Source: Lachnospiraceae bacterium (lineage in GTDB: Bacteria; Bacillota; Clostridia; Lachnospirales; Lachnospiraceae). Taken from it: a stretch of DNA of 64,000 nt. This document shows positions 50,124 through 59,092 of this stretch, one piece after another. A model generated the notes under the pieces. The model had not been told where the DNA came from, ran no database searches, and saw only the letters and a list, made by a program, of their open reading frames with translations. The DNA lies in NCBI GenBank assembly GCA_004557975.1, contig SFEV01000003.1, positions 1 to 64,000 on the forward strand, in the 5' to 3' direction. The position numbers were made by a program, and so were the translations under genes. The first letter of the stretch is position 1; each line of letters opens with the position of its first letter.

Positions 50124-51458
50124 TTATTTTACAATTTTTGCTTTTGGATAAATTTTCTCCATACGCTCATTGGGAAAGTGTTCGTCGATACAGCTTTCCA
50201 GCTTATTTTCAGCCGGTACACCCACCTGGCGCGCGGAATATCTGGCAAGGGCCGCGGAGGAAATTCCCATATTAAGAACCATCAGTACAACAAGCACCCA
50301 GGTAAGAGCCGGTCCGATCTTTTTGGGAATCCGTTCAATCAGCCCTGACAGAAACGGATAGATACCCTTGAGCCACAGTACGGCGGCAATCCCCCAGAAG
50401 AAACAGTACAGCAGGTTGATGCGTCCGCCCAGATTAAAGGGAAGCGCACTGTAATCCCAGAATACGGTACCGAACACCAGCTCCGTGAACACACTGCACA
50501 TATACTCATAGGTACCTCCGACAACCGTTCCGTACAGGAAAATATAACGGTCACTCCTGTCACGATAGCGGTACAGGAACGCAGACAGCAGCGCACAGCC
50601 AAGCCCCCATACGATGCTGAAGGGACCGTATACCACACTGCTGCGGCTCATCCACCATCCCATAGTAATGCGGCAGAATACCGTTTCCACAATGTCTCCG
50701 AGAAAAGCGCCGATCAGAAACAGCCAGAACAGCTTGTAAAAACCGCAGCCCCTGGCAAATCCCGTTTTCTCCTGTTCCGCCTGCGCTGATTTTGATTCCA
50801 GAATCTTCTGCGTCTCAATATTGGGATAGGAACGCTCCAGCCTCCTGCGGACTGTCCGCGTAATGGCATTTCCGAAAGTCTCAGAAACCATCTGCATATT
50901 CCCGGTCAGCTCTGCTGTCCGGTTGATATGACGTCTCCATTTCCAGACAACAGCCAGCACGCCGGAGAGATCCACGGCCACAACAACCAGAATCCCGTAC
51001 AGCAGAATCCTGCCGATACCGGATGGAATCATGTAAATAACCTTCAACAGCAGCGGATTGCCCACCCAGAGGACGAAAACAGCAGCCGCACTGAATGCGA
51101 CCAGCAGAGGAGCCGTGATAAAACCGCCAAAACCGAAACGGTACTCACTGTAATCTTTCCATTTTCTGTGGAAAATACGCTCCAGCACAATCCCTGTCAC
51201 GACCACAATGACAGCTCCGATCACGGCACCGCCGAGGGCCAGAAAAACAGGATGCTCCTTAAGCTCATCCAGGAAGATACAGAACATCACGGCCGTAACG
51301 CCGTACACCGGACAAAGCGGCAGATTCAGGACACCTGTGTTGATAAATTTTTTCCGTTTCACAGCTGCCACAGCCACACCGGCACACCAGCCGGCCAGTG
51401 AATAGATCAGAAACAGCCAGAGCAGCTCATAGGCAGAATATTGCAGACTGTGCATCAT
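50124..51458 (-). CDS. double CmpB-type (ABC transporter type IV) membrane protein
   Basis: A 444-residue membrane protein with two copies of the ABC_trans_CmpB domain. Copy 1 covers about residues 10-180 (ELLWLFLIYSLAGWCAGVAV...NTGVLNLPLCPVYGVTAV). Copy 2 covers about 235-390 (LFWLFLIGAFLGDIVETVFC...SRSSVVYGPFSIVWGLGC...VFGTVFWDYSALPFNLGGRINL). The copies share the order helix, P(V/F)YG or YGPF, and W-D-Y-S. A charged linker of about 60 residues joins them. The family's function is unknown in spite of its name. GAGGTGAG precedes the start. Confidence 0.82.
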   Translation of the reverse strand: MMHSLQYSAYELLWLFLIYSLAGWCAGVAVAAVKRKKFINTGVLNLPLCPVYGVTAVMFCIFLDELKEHPVFLALGGAVIGAVIVVVTGIVLERIFHRKWKDYSEYRFGFGGFITAPLLVAFSAAAVFVLWVGNPLLLKVIYMIPSGIGRILLYGILVVVAVDLSGVLAVVWKWRRHINRTAELTGNMQMVSETFGNAITRTVRRRLERSYPNIETQKILESKSAQAEQEKTGFARGCGFYKLFWLFLIGAFLGDIVETVFCRITMGWWMSRSSVVYGPFSIVWGLGCALLSAFLYRYRDRSDRYIFLYGTVVGGTYEYMCSVFTELVFGTVFWDYSALPFNLGGRINLLYCFFWGIAAVLWLKGIYPFLSGLIERIPKKIGPALTWVLVVLMVLNMGISSAALARYSARQVGVPAENKLESCIDEHFPNERMEKIYPKAKIVK

Positions 51459-51515
51459 AACTCACCTCACGTCTTTTTCTTCATTCTACCTTTTTTTCTG
51501 TTTTCGTCAAGACCC

Positions 51516-51564
51516 GACAGAAAAATCAGAGCTGTCTATGACACGACAGAAAATCAGAGCTGTC
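51516..51564. repeat. duplicated hairpin element at the alpha-galactosidase 3' end
   Basis: GACAGAAAATCAGAGCTGTC (51545-51564) and GACAGAAAAATCAGAGCTG plus TC (51516-51536) are 29 bases apart. Each forms a GACAG/CTGTC stem. The inner copy contains the stop codon. Confidence 0.7.
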
Positions 51565-53926
51565 CTGCGCGCAGCACATAAATCCTTGAATCGAAATCTC
51601 CCGATTCCTGTTCCTCAGCCGGAACCTCACCTGCCGTCTCGTCAGTCGTCAGCAATCCCAGGTGCATCAGTTCATCTCCGTAATGACTGCCCTTGCAGCG
51701 TGAACGCATAGGTACGCAGGATCCGCATCCGTCTGCATCCGATGATGTCACCGGATCCTCAGACTTCTTCGCCCCGTCTGCCTCTGTATCTGCTGCTGTC
51801 GGAATATATCCGCTGCCGCCGACACCAGTCGGAAGTCCCGTCTGTATTACCTCATAGCACAGATCCGGATCAAGTCCCTCCAGACGCAGCCTGCTGTAAG
51901 ATACATTAACCTTGTTCAGAACGCGGTACCATCCGACCACCGCTTCCTTTTTGTCATCGCTCACCACCATCCATGCTGTCACATTGTCCTCAAAGGGACT
52001 GCTCAGACGGTAGAATGTACCGAACTGCAGAAGCTGGCGGTACTGCTTCATAAAGCAGATCTGCGCTCTGACCTCGTTTCGTTCTTCCTCTGTCAGCCGG
52101 TTCAGATCCAGTTCGTATCCAAAGGTTCCAAAATATGCTGTATTTGCTCTCGTATGCAGCGGTGTATGACGGCGTACCTGATGATTCGGTACAGCCGACA
52201 CGTGACTTCCGATACTGCTTATGGGATAACAGAAGGAGCTTCCGTACTGAATCTTCAGACGCTCCACCGCATCGGAATCATCGCTGGCCCACGCCTGAGG
52301 CGCATAGTACAGCATGCCGGCATCAAACCGGGCACCGCCGCTTGCACATGACTCAAACAGCACATGTGGAAACTCGGAAGTCAGACGCTCATAGAGATCG
52401 TACACCCCGAGTATGTAACGGTGGAATACCTCACCCTGCCGTTCCGGTTCCAGGGCGGCACTGTAGCACTCCGTGATACTGCGGTTCATATCCCATTTGA
52501 TATAGGAAATCTTTGCCTCCCGCAGAAGCTTCGCCATCATCCCATGGATGCAGTCGACCACTTCCCTGCGTGAGAAATCAAGGACATACTGATATCGTCC
52601 ATGTGAAGAAGAGCGGTCCGGCGTTCTGAGAATCCAGTCAGGATGCGCACGGTAGAGATCAGAATCCTCATTGACCATCTCCGGCTCGAACCAGAGTCCG
52701 AACTTCATGCCGAGTGCTTCGATCTTCTCTGAAATTCCTTCAATTCCTCCCGGAAGACGGTCACGGTTTGCCACCCAGTCTCCAAGGCCTGCATGATCGC
52801 TGCTTCTCTTACCGAACCAGCCGTCATCCAGCACAAAAAGCTCTACGCCGCATGCTTTTGCCTGCTGCGCAATTTCAAGAAGACGTTCCTCCGTAAAATC
52901 AAAATAAGTAGCTTCCCAGTTGTTCAAAAGCACCGGTCTGGTGCGATCTCTCCAGTACCCGCGGGCCAGCCTTCTCCGATACAGGCGATGATACGTCTGG
53001 CTCAGATCATTCAGTCCCCTGTCCGTATAAGCCATCACAGCCTCCGGCGTCTGGAAGCTCTCTCCGCTCTCCAGTTTCCAGTCAAAGCATGCAGGATTGA
53101 TTCCCAGCAGAACTCGCGTTGTATCATGCGCATCCACTTCTGCCTGTGCAAGGAAATTGCCGCTGTACACAAGACTGAAGCCGATCGCCTCCCCCTGAAA
53201 TTCATCGGCATGGGGTCTCTTCAGAATCACAAAAGGATTCTGCTCATGGGAGGAATGCCCCCTCATACTGTCAATAGCCTGAATACCGTATTCCAGGCGC
53301 CGTGTCCTGAGATGACGCTCCCTGGACCATGCCCCTGAAAACTGCAGCCACTCGTAGTCGTGATCCGGCAGATCCATGCAAAGACTCATCGCCCTTGTCA
53401 GATGCACCGTCTCCTCTCCGTCATTTTCAAACCGGGCGCTGCGCGCAATGACACCTTCCCCTGCAAAAATGGTATACAAAAGCTGCAGAGCGACTCCTGT
53501 CACCGGATCTTTCAGGAAAACTGTCAGCGTTTCCGCCTCACTGTCATCCTCCGTATACGTAGCCGGAAGGCCTGCCAGCTTCGGCTTGCCCGGCGTAATC
53601 ACATGGCTCTGATACTGGAAGTCAGACAGCCTGCTGCCGTTCTTCTGCAGCACCTCCACTGCCGGATGGCGGTAATCCGTCGTCCCGTACACGCCGTACT
53701 CCTGCTTGATATGCTCCAGGGAAAAAATCTTTTCTTCCGCATAAACGTAAGAGCCCATGGCACGTGATATCGTCTCCAGCAGATACCCGAAATCCTCCCT
53801 GTCATGAATTCTCTTTCCAAAATACAGCTGACCCAGCTGATGGTTGCGCATAATCGTCATCACGTAGCTGATCTTTTCATTGTAAATATGGAATACTCCT
53901 GTCTTCTCATGAAATACAATACTCAT
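51554..53926 (-). CDS. alpha-galactosidase, GH36
   Basis: A 790-residue enzyme that removes terminal alpha-galactose from melibiose, raffinose and related sugars. N-terminal beta-sandwich (residues 1-320) is followed by the TIM barrel: LLNNWEATYFDFTEE, VELFVLDDGWFGKR, nucleophile in SYIKWDMNRSI near residue 460, LFESCASGGARFDAG, and acid/base in QAWASDDSDAVERLKIQYG near residue 530. The C-terminal sheet contains an odd 45-residue acidic, Ser/Thr-rich insert (about 700-745, with GCGSC). The ATG at 53926 follows GGAGG by eight bases. There is no signal peptide, so it acts in the cytoplasm; a transporter is not adjacent. The AraC gene upstream is the likely regulator. Confidence 0.94.
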   Translation of the reverse strand: MSIVFHEKTGVFHIYNEKISYVMTIMRNHQLGQLYFGKRIHDREDFGYLLETISRAMGSYVYAEEKIFSLEHIKQEYGVYGTTDYRHPAVEVLQKNGSRLSDFQYQSHVITPGKPKLAGLPATYTEDDSEAETLTVFLKDPVTGVALQLLYTIFAGEGVIARSARFENDGEETVHLTRAMSLCMDLPDHDYEWLQFSGAWSRERHLRTRRLEYGIQAIDSMRGHSSHEQNPFVILKRPHADEFQGEAIGFSLVYSGNFLAQAEVDAHDTTRVLLGINPACFDWKLESGESFQTPEAVMAYTDRGLNDLSQTYHRLYRRRLARGYWRDRTRPVLLNNWEATYFDFTEERLLEIAQQAKACGVELFVLDDGWFGKRSSDHAGLGDWVANRDRLPGGIEGISEKIEALGMKFGLWFEPEMVNEDSDLYRAHPDWILRTPDRSSSHGRYQYVLDFSRREVVDCIHGMMAKLLREAKISYIKWDMNRSITECYSAALEPERQGEVFHRYILGVYDLYERLTSEFPHVLFESCASGGARFDAGMLYYAPQAWASDDSDAVERLKIQYGSSFCYPISSIGSHVSAVPNHQVRRHTPLHTRANTAYFGTFGYELDLNRLTEEERNEVRAQICFMKQYRQLLQFGTFYRLSSPFEDNVTAWMVVSDDKKEAVVGWYRVLNKVNVSYSRLRLEGLDPDLCYEVIQTGLPTGVGGSGYIPTAADTEADGAKKSEDPVTSSDADGCGSCVPMRSRCKGSHYGDELMHLGLLTTDETAGEVPAEEQESGDFDSRIYVLRAGQL

Positions 53927-54011
53927 AATTGATTCCTCCGTTCTGTATTTATGTATTCCCAGTATAACGTATTTCACCTGAAAATACACTTCCTAATGTT
54001 ACAGAAAACAG

Positions 54012-54875
54012 TCAAAATGTTGTCAGCTTCTTCCTGTTCTCCTCCAGCTCCCTCTCCCGGTAAACCGATGGCGGAACCCCCATGCGGGCCTTAAAGCTTT
54101 TGGAAAAAACTAGTGCATCCTCATACCCACAGGAACGTGCAATCGTCGCCACGGACAGCTCTGTCGTCACCAGAAGCTCCGCAGCCTGTGTAATTCTGTA
54201 ATTGGTGAGGTATTCCTGCGGAGAGACACCGAGATATTTCCGAAACAGCGTGTACAGATAACTCCTGTTGATACAGACGTAGTCCGCAATCGCCGTCACC
54301 CGGATCGGATTGGCAAAATTGTTCTGAATAAACGAAATGGCACGTTTCACATAAAAATTCTCACCGGACTGTATATGCGGCAATGCAGTTGCCTGTTCCG
54401 CAGCCAGCACGGAAAAAATACGGTACAGGCTGCTCTGGAGATAGTACTGATCTGAGACGGTGCACGTATTATGCTCCATCATCTGCATCACAATCTCCCT
54501 CAGCTCCCTGATCCGGCTGCAGCGGCAGATCAGCTGTCGGCTGCCGAGTCCGATATCCCGCAGGTATTCCTCCGCGTTCTTCCCGTCAAAGCCGATCCAC
54601 ATGTAGGACCACGGCTCCCGCACATCCGCCTCATAGTACGTCTGAACGCGGGGAGGGATCAGAAAACCCTGCTCTGCCTCCAGATGATACGTAGTACTGC
54701 CCACCTGATACGTGCCTTTCCCCTCAAGAATAAAATGCAGAATATAGTTGGGGCGTACCGCAGGCCCGAAGCTGTGACCCGGCTCGCATCTGCCGTAGCC
54801 GCAGAAGCACAGGTGCAGATCCGTATATTTCTGCTCCGCAAGCTGTAATACGTAAGAATCCTCCATCATTGACAT
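54012..54875 (-). CDS. AraC-family regulator with cupin sensor domain
   Basis: A 287-residue regulator. The N-terminal AraC-binding cupin (about residues 20-150) has PNYILHFILEGKGTYQVGSTTYHLEAEQGFLIPPRVQTYYEAD. Two C-terminal helix-turn-helices follow (VTAIADYVCINRSYLYTLFRKYLGVSPQEYL and VATIARSCGYEDALVFSKSFKARMGVPPSVYR). It resembles MsmR/RafR-type activators of alpha-galactoside genes, and the downstream gene, 85 bases on, is alpha-galactosidase. An in-frame TTG at 54893 is possible, but the ATG at 54875 is better placed after GGAG. Confidence 0.9.
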   Translation of the reverse strand: MSMMEDSYVLQLAEQKYTDLHLCFCGYGRCEPGHSFGPAVRPNYILHFILEGKGTYQVGSTTYHLEAEQGFLIPPRVQTYYEADVREPWSYMWIGFDGKNAEEYLRDIGLGSRQLICRCSRIRELREIVMQMMEHNTCTVSDQYYLQSSLYRIFSVLAAEQATALPHIQSGENFYVKRAISFIQNNFANPIRVTAIADYVCINRSYLYTLFRKYLGVSPQEYLTNYRITQAAELLVTTELSVATIARSCGYEDALVFSKSFKARMGVPPSVYRERELEENRKKLTTF

Positions 54876-54899
54876 TTCCCCCGTCTCCTGCAAATTCGC

Positions 54900-55544
54900 C
54901 TACCGTTCTGCCGCTGTCTGCAGAATCTGCTCCACAATCTGGCGGCTCAGAGGCATAAAGTATCCCGCGGCCGTTCCGACCAGAAACGCACAGATCAGCG
55001 TACCGATTCCAAATACCCCGCCCAGCAGCACACCTGTCAGTACAAACAACACATCCACAATCACGCGGACCGGTCCGAATTTCTTCCTGCATTTGTCGCT
55101 GATGACAACTGCGACGAGGTCATTCGGCCCGGTCCCGGCATCTGACTGTATCACAACAGTCATACCGAAAGCGAGGATCATACACGCCGCCGCCACAATC
55201 AGCAGCCGGACCGGAAGATACATGTCCCCATTTACCAGTCCTCCCAGCAGATACGTATACATATCGATGATCGGACCGCCTGCCGCCATACATACCAGCG
55301 TCCCCGCCTTGATATAACTCCTGTCAGCAAACAGCAGAAAAACAATAATCAGGAAACAGACACAGGCATGAGTAATCCCATGGCTGAACGGAGTAAAGCG
55401 GTTCAGCCCCTGGATAAGCACATTGAACGGATCTGCCCCGAGATTGGCAAGCAAAAACAGCGTTACGCCGAGATGTGCTATCAGAAGCCCTGTAATAAGA
55501 ATCGCCATACGTACTGTCCACTCTCTGAATGTTTTCTTTCCCAT
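54900..55544 (-). CDS. YczE/YyaS/YitT-family membrane protein
   Basis: A 214-residue protein with five or six membrane helices. Family features: HLGVTLFLLANLGADPFNVLIQGL, FADRSYIKAGTLVCMAAGGPIIDMYTYLLGG and SDAGTGPNDLVAVVI. Some relatives are predicted transporters or helper proteins for secondary-metabolite export; the substrate is unknown. The ATG at 55544 follows GGAAGGAAAA. It ends 24 bases before the AraC start, so the two could share a transcript. Confidence 0.85.
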   Translation of the reverse strand: MGKKTFREWTVRMAILITGLLIAHLGVTLFLLANLGADPFNVLIQGLNRFTPFSHGITHACVCFLIIVFLLFADRSYIKAGTLVCMAAGGPIIDMYTYLLGGLVNGDMYLPVRLLIVAAACMILAFGMTVVIQSDAGTGPNDLVAVVISDKCRKKFGPVRVIVDVLFVLTGVLLGGVFGIGTLICAFLVGTAAGYFMPLSRQIVEQILQTAAER

Positions 55545-55646
55545 TTTTCCTTCCATTCCGCACACCAAATTTCTGTGTGCTCCCGTTTTTATGTTACAAT
55601 ACCACAGACAAAATGATACGTCAATATCAACAAACTGTTTACAGTC

Positions 55647-55699
55647 AAAACGCCCCGCCGCATAAAGCAGACAAAATATCCACTTTACGCGGCAGGGCG
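55647..55699 (-). terminator. terminator of the amino-acid uptake/DDAH operon
   Basis: A long stem: CGCCCCGCCG then ATAAAG, pairing with CTTTA, CGGC and GGGCG (55651-55699). The minus strand continues with TTTTGAC. It lies just after the DDAH-like gene stop at 55723. Confidence 0.75.
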
Positions 55700-55722
55700 C
55701 TGTATCTCTGATTCCTGTCCAT

Positions 55723-56493
55723 TCAGAACCGCAGGCTCAGGCAGCTTAATCCTCCGTCGATCTTGCGGTACTCAGAAGTATCCACGAGAATCACTTCATA
55801 ACCTGCATCCTTCACAATCTGTGCCACCTTCGGGAAGTTGGCCGGCACGATCACCTTGTTGTTTACCCAGATACAGTTGGCAGCGTACGCCTCCTCCTCC
55901 GGAATAATGTACTTGTTGTATTTCGCGAAATCCGGTTTGTCAATGAACTCACCGGACACGAGCATATTGTTGTTTTCGATATAGTTCACACCTGTCTTCA
56001 GATGAAGCACTTCCGTAAGCTCCACCTCAGAGCCTGTCAGTCCGTACTTCTCCAGAATGGCAATAAACTGGCGGATTCCCTCCTCGTTTGTCCGCGCGGA
56101 GCGTCCCACATAGAAGTGATCTCCCACCATCATGACATCGCCGCCCTCCAGTGTGCCGGGAGCCTTGATATACTCGATGCAGTCGTCACTGTAAAACCTG
56201 CGGATCACCGGAATCATCGCTTCCACTTCTCTGTTTCTCGATGCAGCACCCGGATTCGTAATAATTGCACATTTTCTTGTCAGAACTGCTGTATCCTCCA
56301 CAAAACAGGAGTCCGGAAAATTCTCGTCACTTTCCAGAACCGTTACCTGAACGCCGCAGCTCTTCAGTGCCTCGATGTAGGCATCATGCTGCTTCAGCGC
56401 CAGCTCATAATCCGGCTTTCCAAGCTCCGGCGCAGAAGTGATTCCCTCAGTGATTCTGCTGCATGGTCTCTTTACAATTACATTCTGAAACAT
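55723..56493 (-). CDS. dimethylargininase-like amidinotransferase-fold hydrolase (DDAH)
   Basis: A 256-residue guanidino-group-modifying enzyme. Substrate and catalytic features: FPDSCFVEDTAVL near residue 60, APGTLEGGDVMMVGDHFYVGRSARTNEEG near residue 112, HLKTGVNYIENNNMLV with the catalytic histidine near residue 165, and the nucleophile cysteine in GGLSCLSLRF seven residues from the end. This matches dimethylarginine dimethylaminohydrolase, which gives citrulline and dimethylamine; arginine deiminase-like activity is the alternative. It follows the amino-acid ABC ATPase by 42 bases in the same operon, suggesting the imported compound is its substrate. Confidence 0.88.
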   Translation of the reverse strand: MFQNVIVKRPCSRITEGITSAPELGKPDYELALKQHDAYIEALKSCGVQVTVLESDENFPDSCFVEDTAVLTRKCAIITNPGAASRNREVEAMIPVIRRFYSDDCIEYIKAPGTLEGGDVMMVGDHFYVGRSARTNEEGIRQFIAILEKYGLTGSEVELTEVLHLKTGVNYIENNNMLVSGEFIDKPDFAKYNKYIIPEEEAYAANCIWVNNKVIVPANFPKVAQIVKDAGYEVILVDTSEYRKIDGGLSCLSLRF

Positions 56494-56535
56494 ATTTTTT
56501 CTCCTTGTATCTGATCTGCTTTCTCTTTTTATAAT

Positions 56536-57258
56536 TTATAATACCTTCGACAGGAATTCCTGCAGACGCTTATTCTGCGGATGCTCAAAGAATTCCTTCG
56601 GCGTATTCTCCTCTTTGATGACGCCCTCGTCAATAAACAGTACCTTCGTCGCCACTTCCTTTGCAAATCCCATCTCATGGGTGACGATGACCATGGTCAT
56701 ACCCTCAGCGGCAAGCTCACGGATCAGATCCAGCACCTCGCCTACCATCTCCGGGTCAAGAGCAGAAGTCGGCTCGTCGAACAGCATAACCTCCGGATTC
56801 ATGGCCAGCGCACGTACAATGGCAATACGCTGCTTCTGACCGCCGGATAGCTTGTTCGGATATTCACCGGCCTTGTCCTCCAGTCCGATTCTCTTCAGAA
56901 GACGCATGGCATTTAGCCGCGCCTCGTCCTTCGTCTGAAGCTTCAGCTTCACCGGAGCAAATGTAATATTATCCAGCACAGTCATATGCGGGAAAAGATT
57001 GAAATGCTGGAACACCATTCCCATCTTCTGACGCATTTTGTCGATATCATTCTTCGGGTCCGTAATATCCACGCCGTCGAACCAGACCTGTCCGCCTGAC
57101 GGCTCCTCCAGCAGATTCAGGCAGCGCAGAAACGTACTCTTTCCTGAGCCGGACGGCCCGATCACAACAATCTTCTCACCCTGATTAATCGTATAGTCAA
57201 TTCCATTCAGTACATGCAGACCTTCAAAGTCCTTTCTCAGTCCCTTAACCTCGATCAC
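56536..57258 (-). CDS. amino-acid ABC transporter ATP-binding protein
   Basis: A 240-residue ATPase of the polar amino acid type (GlnQ/ArtM-like): Walker [22 protein letters not shown]-loop [19 protein letters not shown], signature [19 protein letters not shown], Walker [21 protein letters not shown]. The start is a GTG overlapping the permease end by 14 bases, with GGAGG ten bases earlier. It energises the single permease encoded upstream. Confidence 0.94.
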   Translation of the reverse strand: MIEVKGLRKDFEGLHVLNGIDYTINQGEKIVVIGPSGSGKSTFLRCLNLLEEPSGGQVWFDGVDITDPKNDIDKMRQKMGMVFQHFNLFPHMTVLDNITFAPVKLKLQTKDEARLNAMRLLKRIGLEDKAGEYPNKLSGGQKQRIAIVRALAMNPEVMLFDEPTSALDPEMVGEVLDLIRELAAEGMTMVIVTHEMGFAKEVATKVLFIDEGVIKEENTPKEFFEHPQNKRLQEFLSKVL

Positions 57259-57985
57259 CCTGCTTCAGCCTCCTCTCCAGTATGCTTACTCCCCAGGACA
57301 GTATGATGACACAGAGGAAATAAACAAGCGCGATAAAAAACAGCGGCATCATCGGTGACATGGTACGGCTGCGCACCAGGTCCGATGCTCTTGTCAGATC
57401 CACCACCGCGATATATCCGACGATGGAAGTCTCCTTCAGTACCGCAATACCCTCGTTGCACAGCGCCGGAAGCGCGGCCTTGAATGCCTGCGGAAGAATA
57501 ATATAGAAAATCGTCATTGCAGAGCTGACACCCAGCGAGCGTCCCGCTTCCATCTGTCCCGCATCGACGGAATTAATACCGCCGCGCACAACCTCGGAGA
57601 CGTATGCGGCAGAGTTGAGTCCCATGGCGATACAGCAGACCACAATCTTGTTGGGAAAGCCGGCCATGACAACGAACGCCATGATCAACAGCTGCACAAC
57701 AAGGGGGATGCCCCGCATCAGCGCCACATAAAGCGCCAGTATCTTGTCAACAACGCAGACAACCGCATGTAAAATCTTCTGTGAAACAGTGACCGGCTTC
57801 CGCTTTTTCATCTGTGAGTAGCCGTAGCGTACAATCGCAATCAGAATTCCGCCCACCAATCCCACAAGCAGAGAGATGACAGTAATCAGGAGCGTGTTCT
57901 TAAAACCGGTCAGGAAAACCTTGTACCGGTCATCGCGGATAAATGTCTTCTGAAATTCCGCCATAAAATTGTCAATGAAAGCCAT
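57245..57985 (-). CDS. amino-acid ABC transporter permease
   Basis: A 246-residue HisM-type permease: [28 protein letters not shown] near the start, [14 protein letters not shown] and the coupling loop [34 protein letters not shown]. About five membrane helices; it would act as a homodimer because only one permease gene is present. The start at 57985 follows AAAGGA. It is 174 bases downstream of the binding-protein gene, the gap holding repeat hairpins. Confidence 0.93.
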   Translation of the reverse strand: MAFIDNFMAEFQKTFIRDDRYKVFLTGFKNTLLITVISLLVGLVGGILIAIVRYGYSQMKKRKPVTVSQKILHAVVCVVDKILALYVALMRGIPLVVQLLIMAFVVMAGFPNKIVVCCIAMGLNSAAYVSEVVRGGINSVDAGQMEAGRSLGVSSAMTIFYIILPQAFKAALPALCNEGIAVLKETSIVGYIAVVDLTRASDLVRSRTMSPMMPLFFIALVYFLCVIILSWGVSILERRLKQGDRG

Positions 57986-58010
57986 ATTTTTTTCCTTTCT
58001 TACTTGGGTC

Positions 58011-58068
58011 AAGCGGATATTCGCAATCCGCTTCGCTACTTGCTCATAACCGAATAACTGCTTCGGTT
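58011..58068. repeat. dispersed repeat, copy E: two hairpins between binding-protein and permease genes
   Basis: Hairpin 1: AAGCGGAT (58011-58018) and ATCCGCTT (58026-58033). Hairpin 2: AACCGAA (58048-58054) and TTCGGTT (58062-58068). The reverse complement matches the repeat at 1678-1718 over its A+G-rich and hairpin parts, with 20-odd bases extra between the two halves. Confidence 0.65.
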
Positions 58069-58159
58069 AAACTGCAAAAGCAGCGACAGAACGATTCTGC
58101 CGCCACTCTTAACTATACCTGCTGTTTCTTTCTGTGTCAACTCTTCCGGATGAGATTTA

Positions 58160-59017
58160 TTATTCCGTCACTGCCTCTGTCTCAGCCTCTGCAGATTCGT
58201 TGACAGCTGCAGCTCTCTCACTGTGCTCCAGAATATACTGGTCAACTGTTCCATCCTCTTTCAGCGGAACAACTACTTCATTGACTTTCTCGATCAGATC
58301 CGTCTCGCCTTTTGCTGCTGCAACGGCATACTGTTCCAGCGTGGAGCTTCCATCCTCATACACTGCTTCGAAGCATACCAGTCCGTCATTTACCTCACAG
58401 AGATTCTCAGCGAGAAGCTTGTCACAGACAATCGCCTGTACGTCACCTGCATTCAGACCCATTGCTGCGATAGTCAGATCCTTATACTGCTGTACGGATG
58501 CACCTGTTCCTGCGAGAACACCCATATTTACTTCATCGGATGCCAGGAAATCACCGGTCGTTCCAAGATGAACGCCGATCATATATCCTGCCAGGTCATT
58601 GATGCATTTTACGTTCTCATCATCTTCCTTTACAACGATGTACTGATAGGAATCACAGTACGGCTCAGAAAACTCCATCGTCTCCTTGCGGTCTTCCGTA
58701 ACAGTGATGGCTGCCAGTGCAAGATCTGCCTCGCCGTTCTGCAGATACATGGAAAGAGAATCAAATGCCGCATTGATCACCTCAAGCTCAACACCAAGGC
58801 TCTCCGCGATATCCTCTGCGATCTCGATATCAGCACCTACTACGTTCTCACCCTCCATGTATTCAAAGGGAGGCCATGCAGCATCTGTAGCTACGATCAG
58901 CTTGCCTCTTTCCAGAATGCGATCCAGAGCTGTCTGATCGTCAGCCATACTTGTAAAACCTGCACACAGGCTCAGTGCCACTGCAAGACTTAATCCACAG
59001 GAAATTGCTTTCTTCAT
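58160..59017 (-). CDS. amino-acid ABC transporter substrate-binding protein
   Basis: A 285-residue exported protein of SBP family 3. Signal peptide MKKAISCGLSLAVALSLCAG (a possible lipobox LSLC at residue 18). The ligand domain has LDRILERGKLIVATDAAWPPFEYMEGENVVGADIEIAEDIAE, then LALAAITVTEDRKETMEFSEPYCDSYQ and YMIGVHLGTTGDFLA. The aromatic and acidic residues fit polar or basic amino acids. The start at 59017 follows GGAGG; the longer frame is not supported. It heads the operon with permease, ATPase and DDAH-like enzyme. An arginine-box-like dyad lies upstream. Confidence 0.92.
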   Translation of the reverse strand: MKKAISCGLSLAVALSLCAGFTSMADDQTALDRILERGKLIVATDAAWPPFEYMEGENVVGADIEIAEDIAESLGVELEVINAAFDSLSMYLQNGEADLALAAITVTEDRKETMEFSEPYCDSYQYIVVKEDDENVKCINDLAGYMIGVHLGTTGDFLASDEVNMGVLAGTGASVQQYKDLTIAAMGLNAGDVQAIVCDKLLAENLCEVNDGLVCFEAVYEDGSSTLEQYAVAAAKGETDLIEKVNEVVVPLKEDGTVDQYILEHSERAAAVNESAEAETEAVTE

Positions 59018-59034
59018 AATGTTTACCTCCTCAA

Positions 59035-59061
59035 TTTGCATATAATGAATATTTATGCAAA
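59035..59061 (-). promoter_or_regulatory. arginine-box-like operator before the amino-acid transport operon
   Basis: Perfect dyad TTTGCATA (59035-59042) and TATGCAAA (59054-59061). Inside it TGAATATTTATGCA (59046-59059) matches the ArgR consensus TGAATWWWWATTCA in 13 of 14 positions. Confidence 0.5.
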
Positions 59062-59065
59062 TGAT

Positions 59066-59092
59066 ATTATACCCATATCCCCGAAAAATCAA
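59066..59092 (-). promoter_or_regulatory. promoter of the amino-acid transport operon
   Basis: Minus-strand TATAAT (59066-59071) with a weak TTGATT (59087-59092) at only 15 bp. It lies immediately upstream of the dyad at 59035-59061. Confidence 0.5.
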
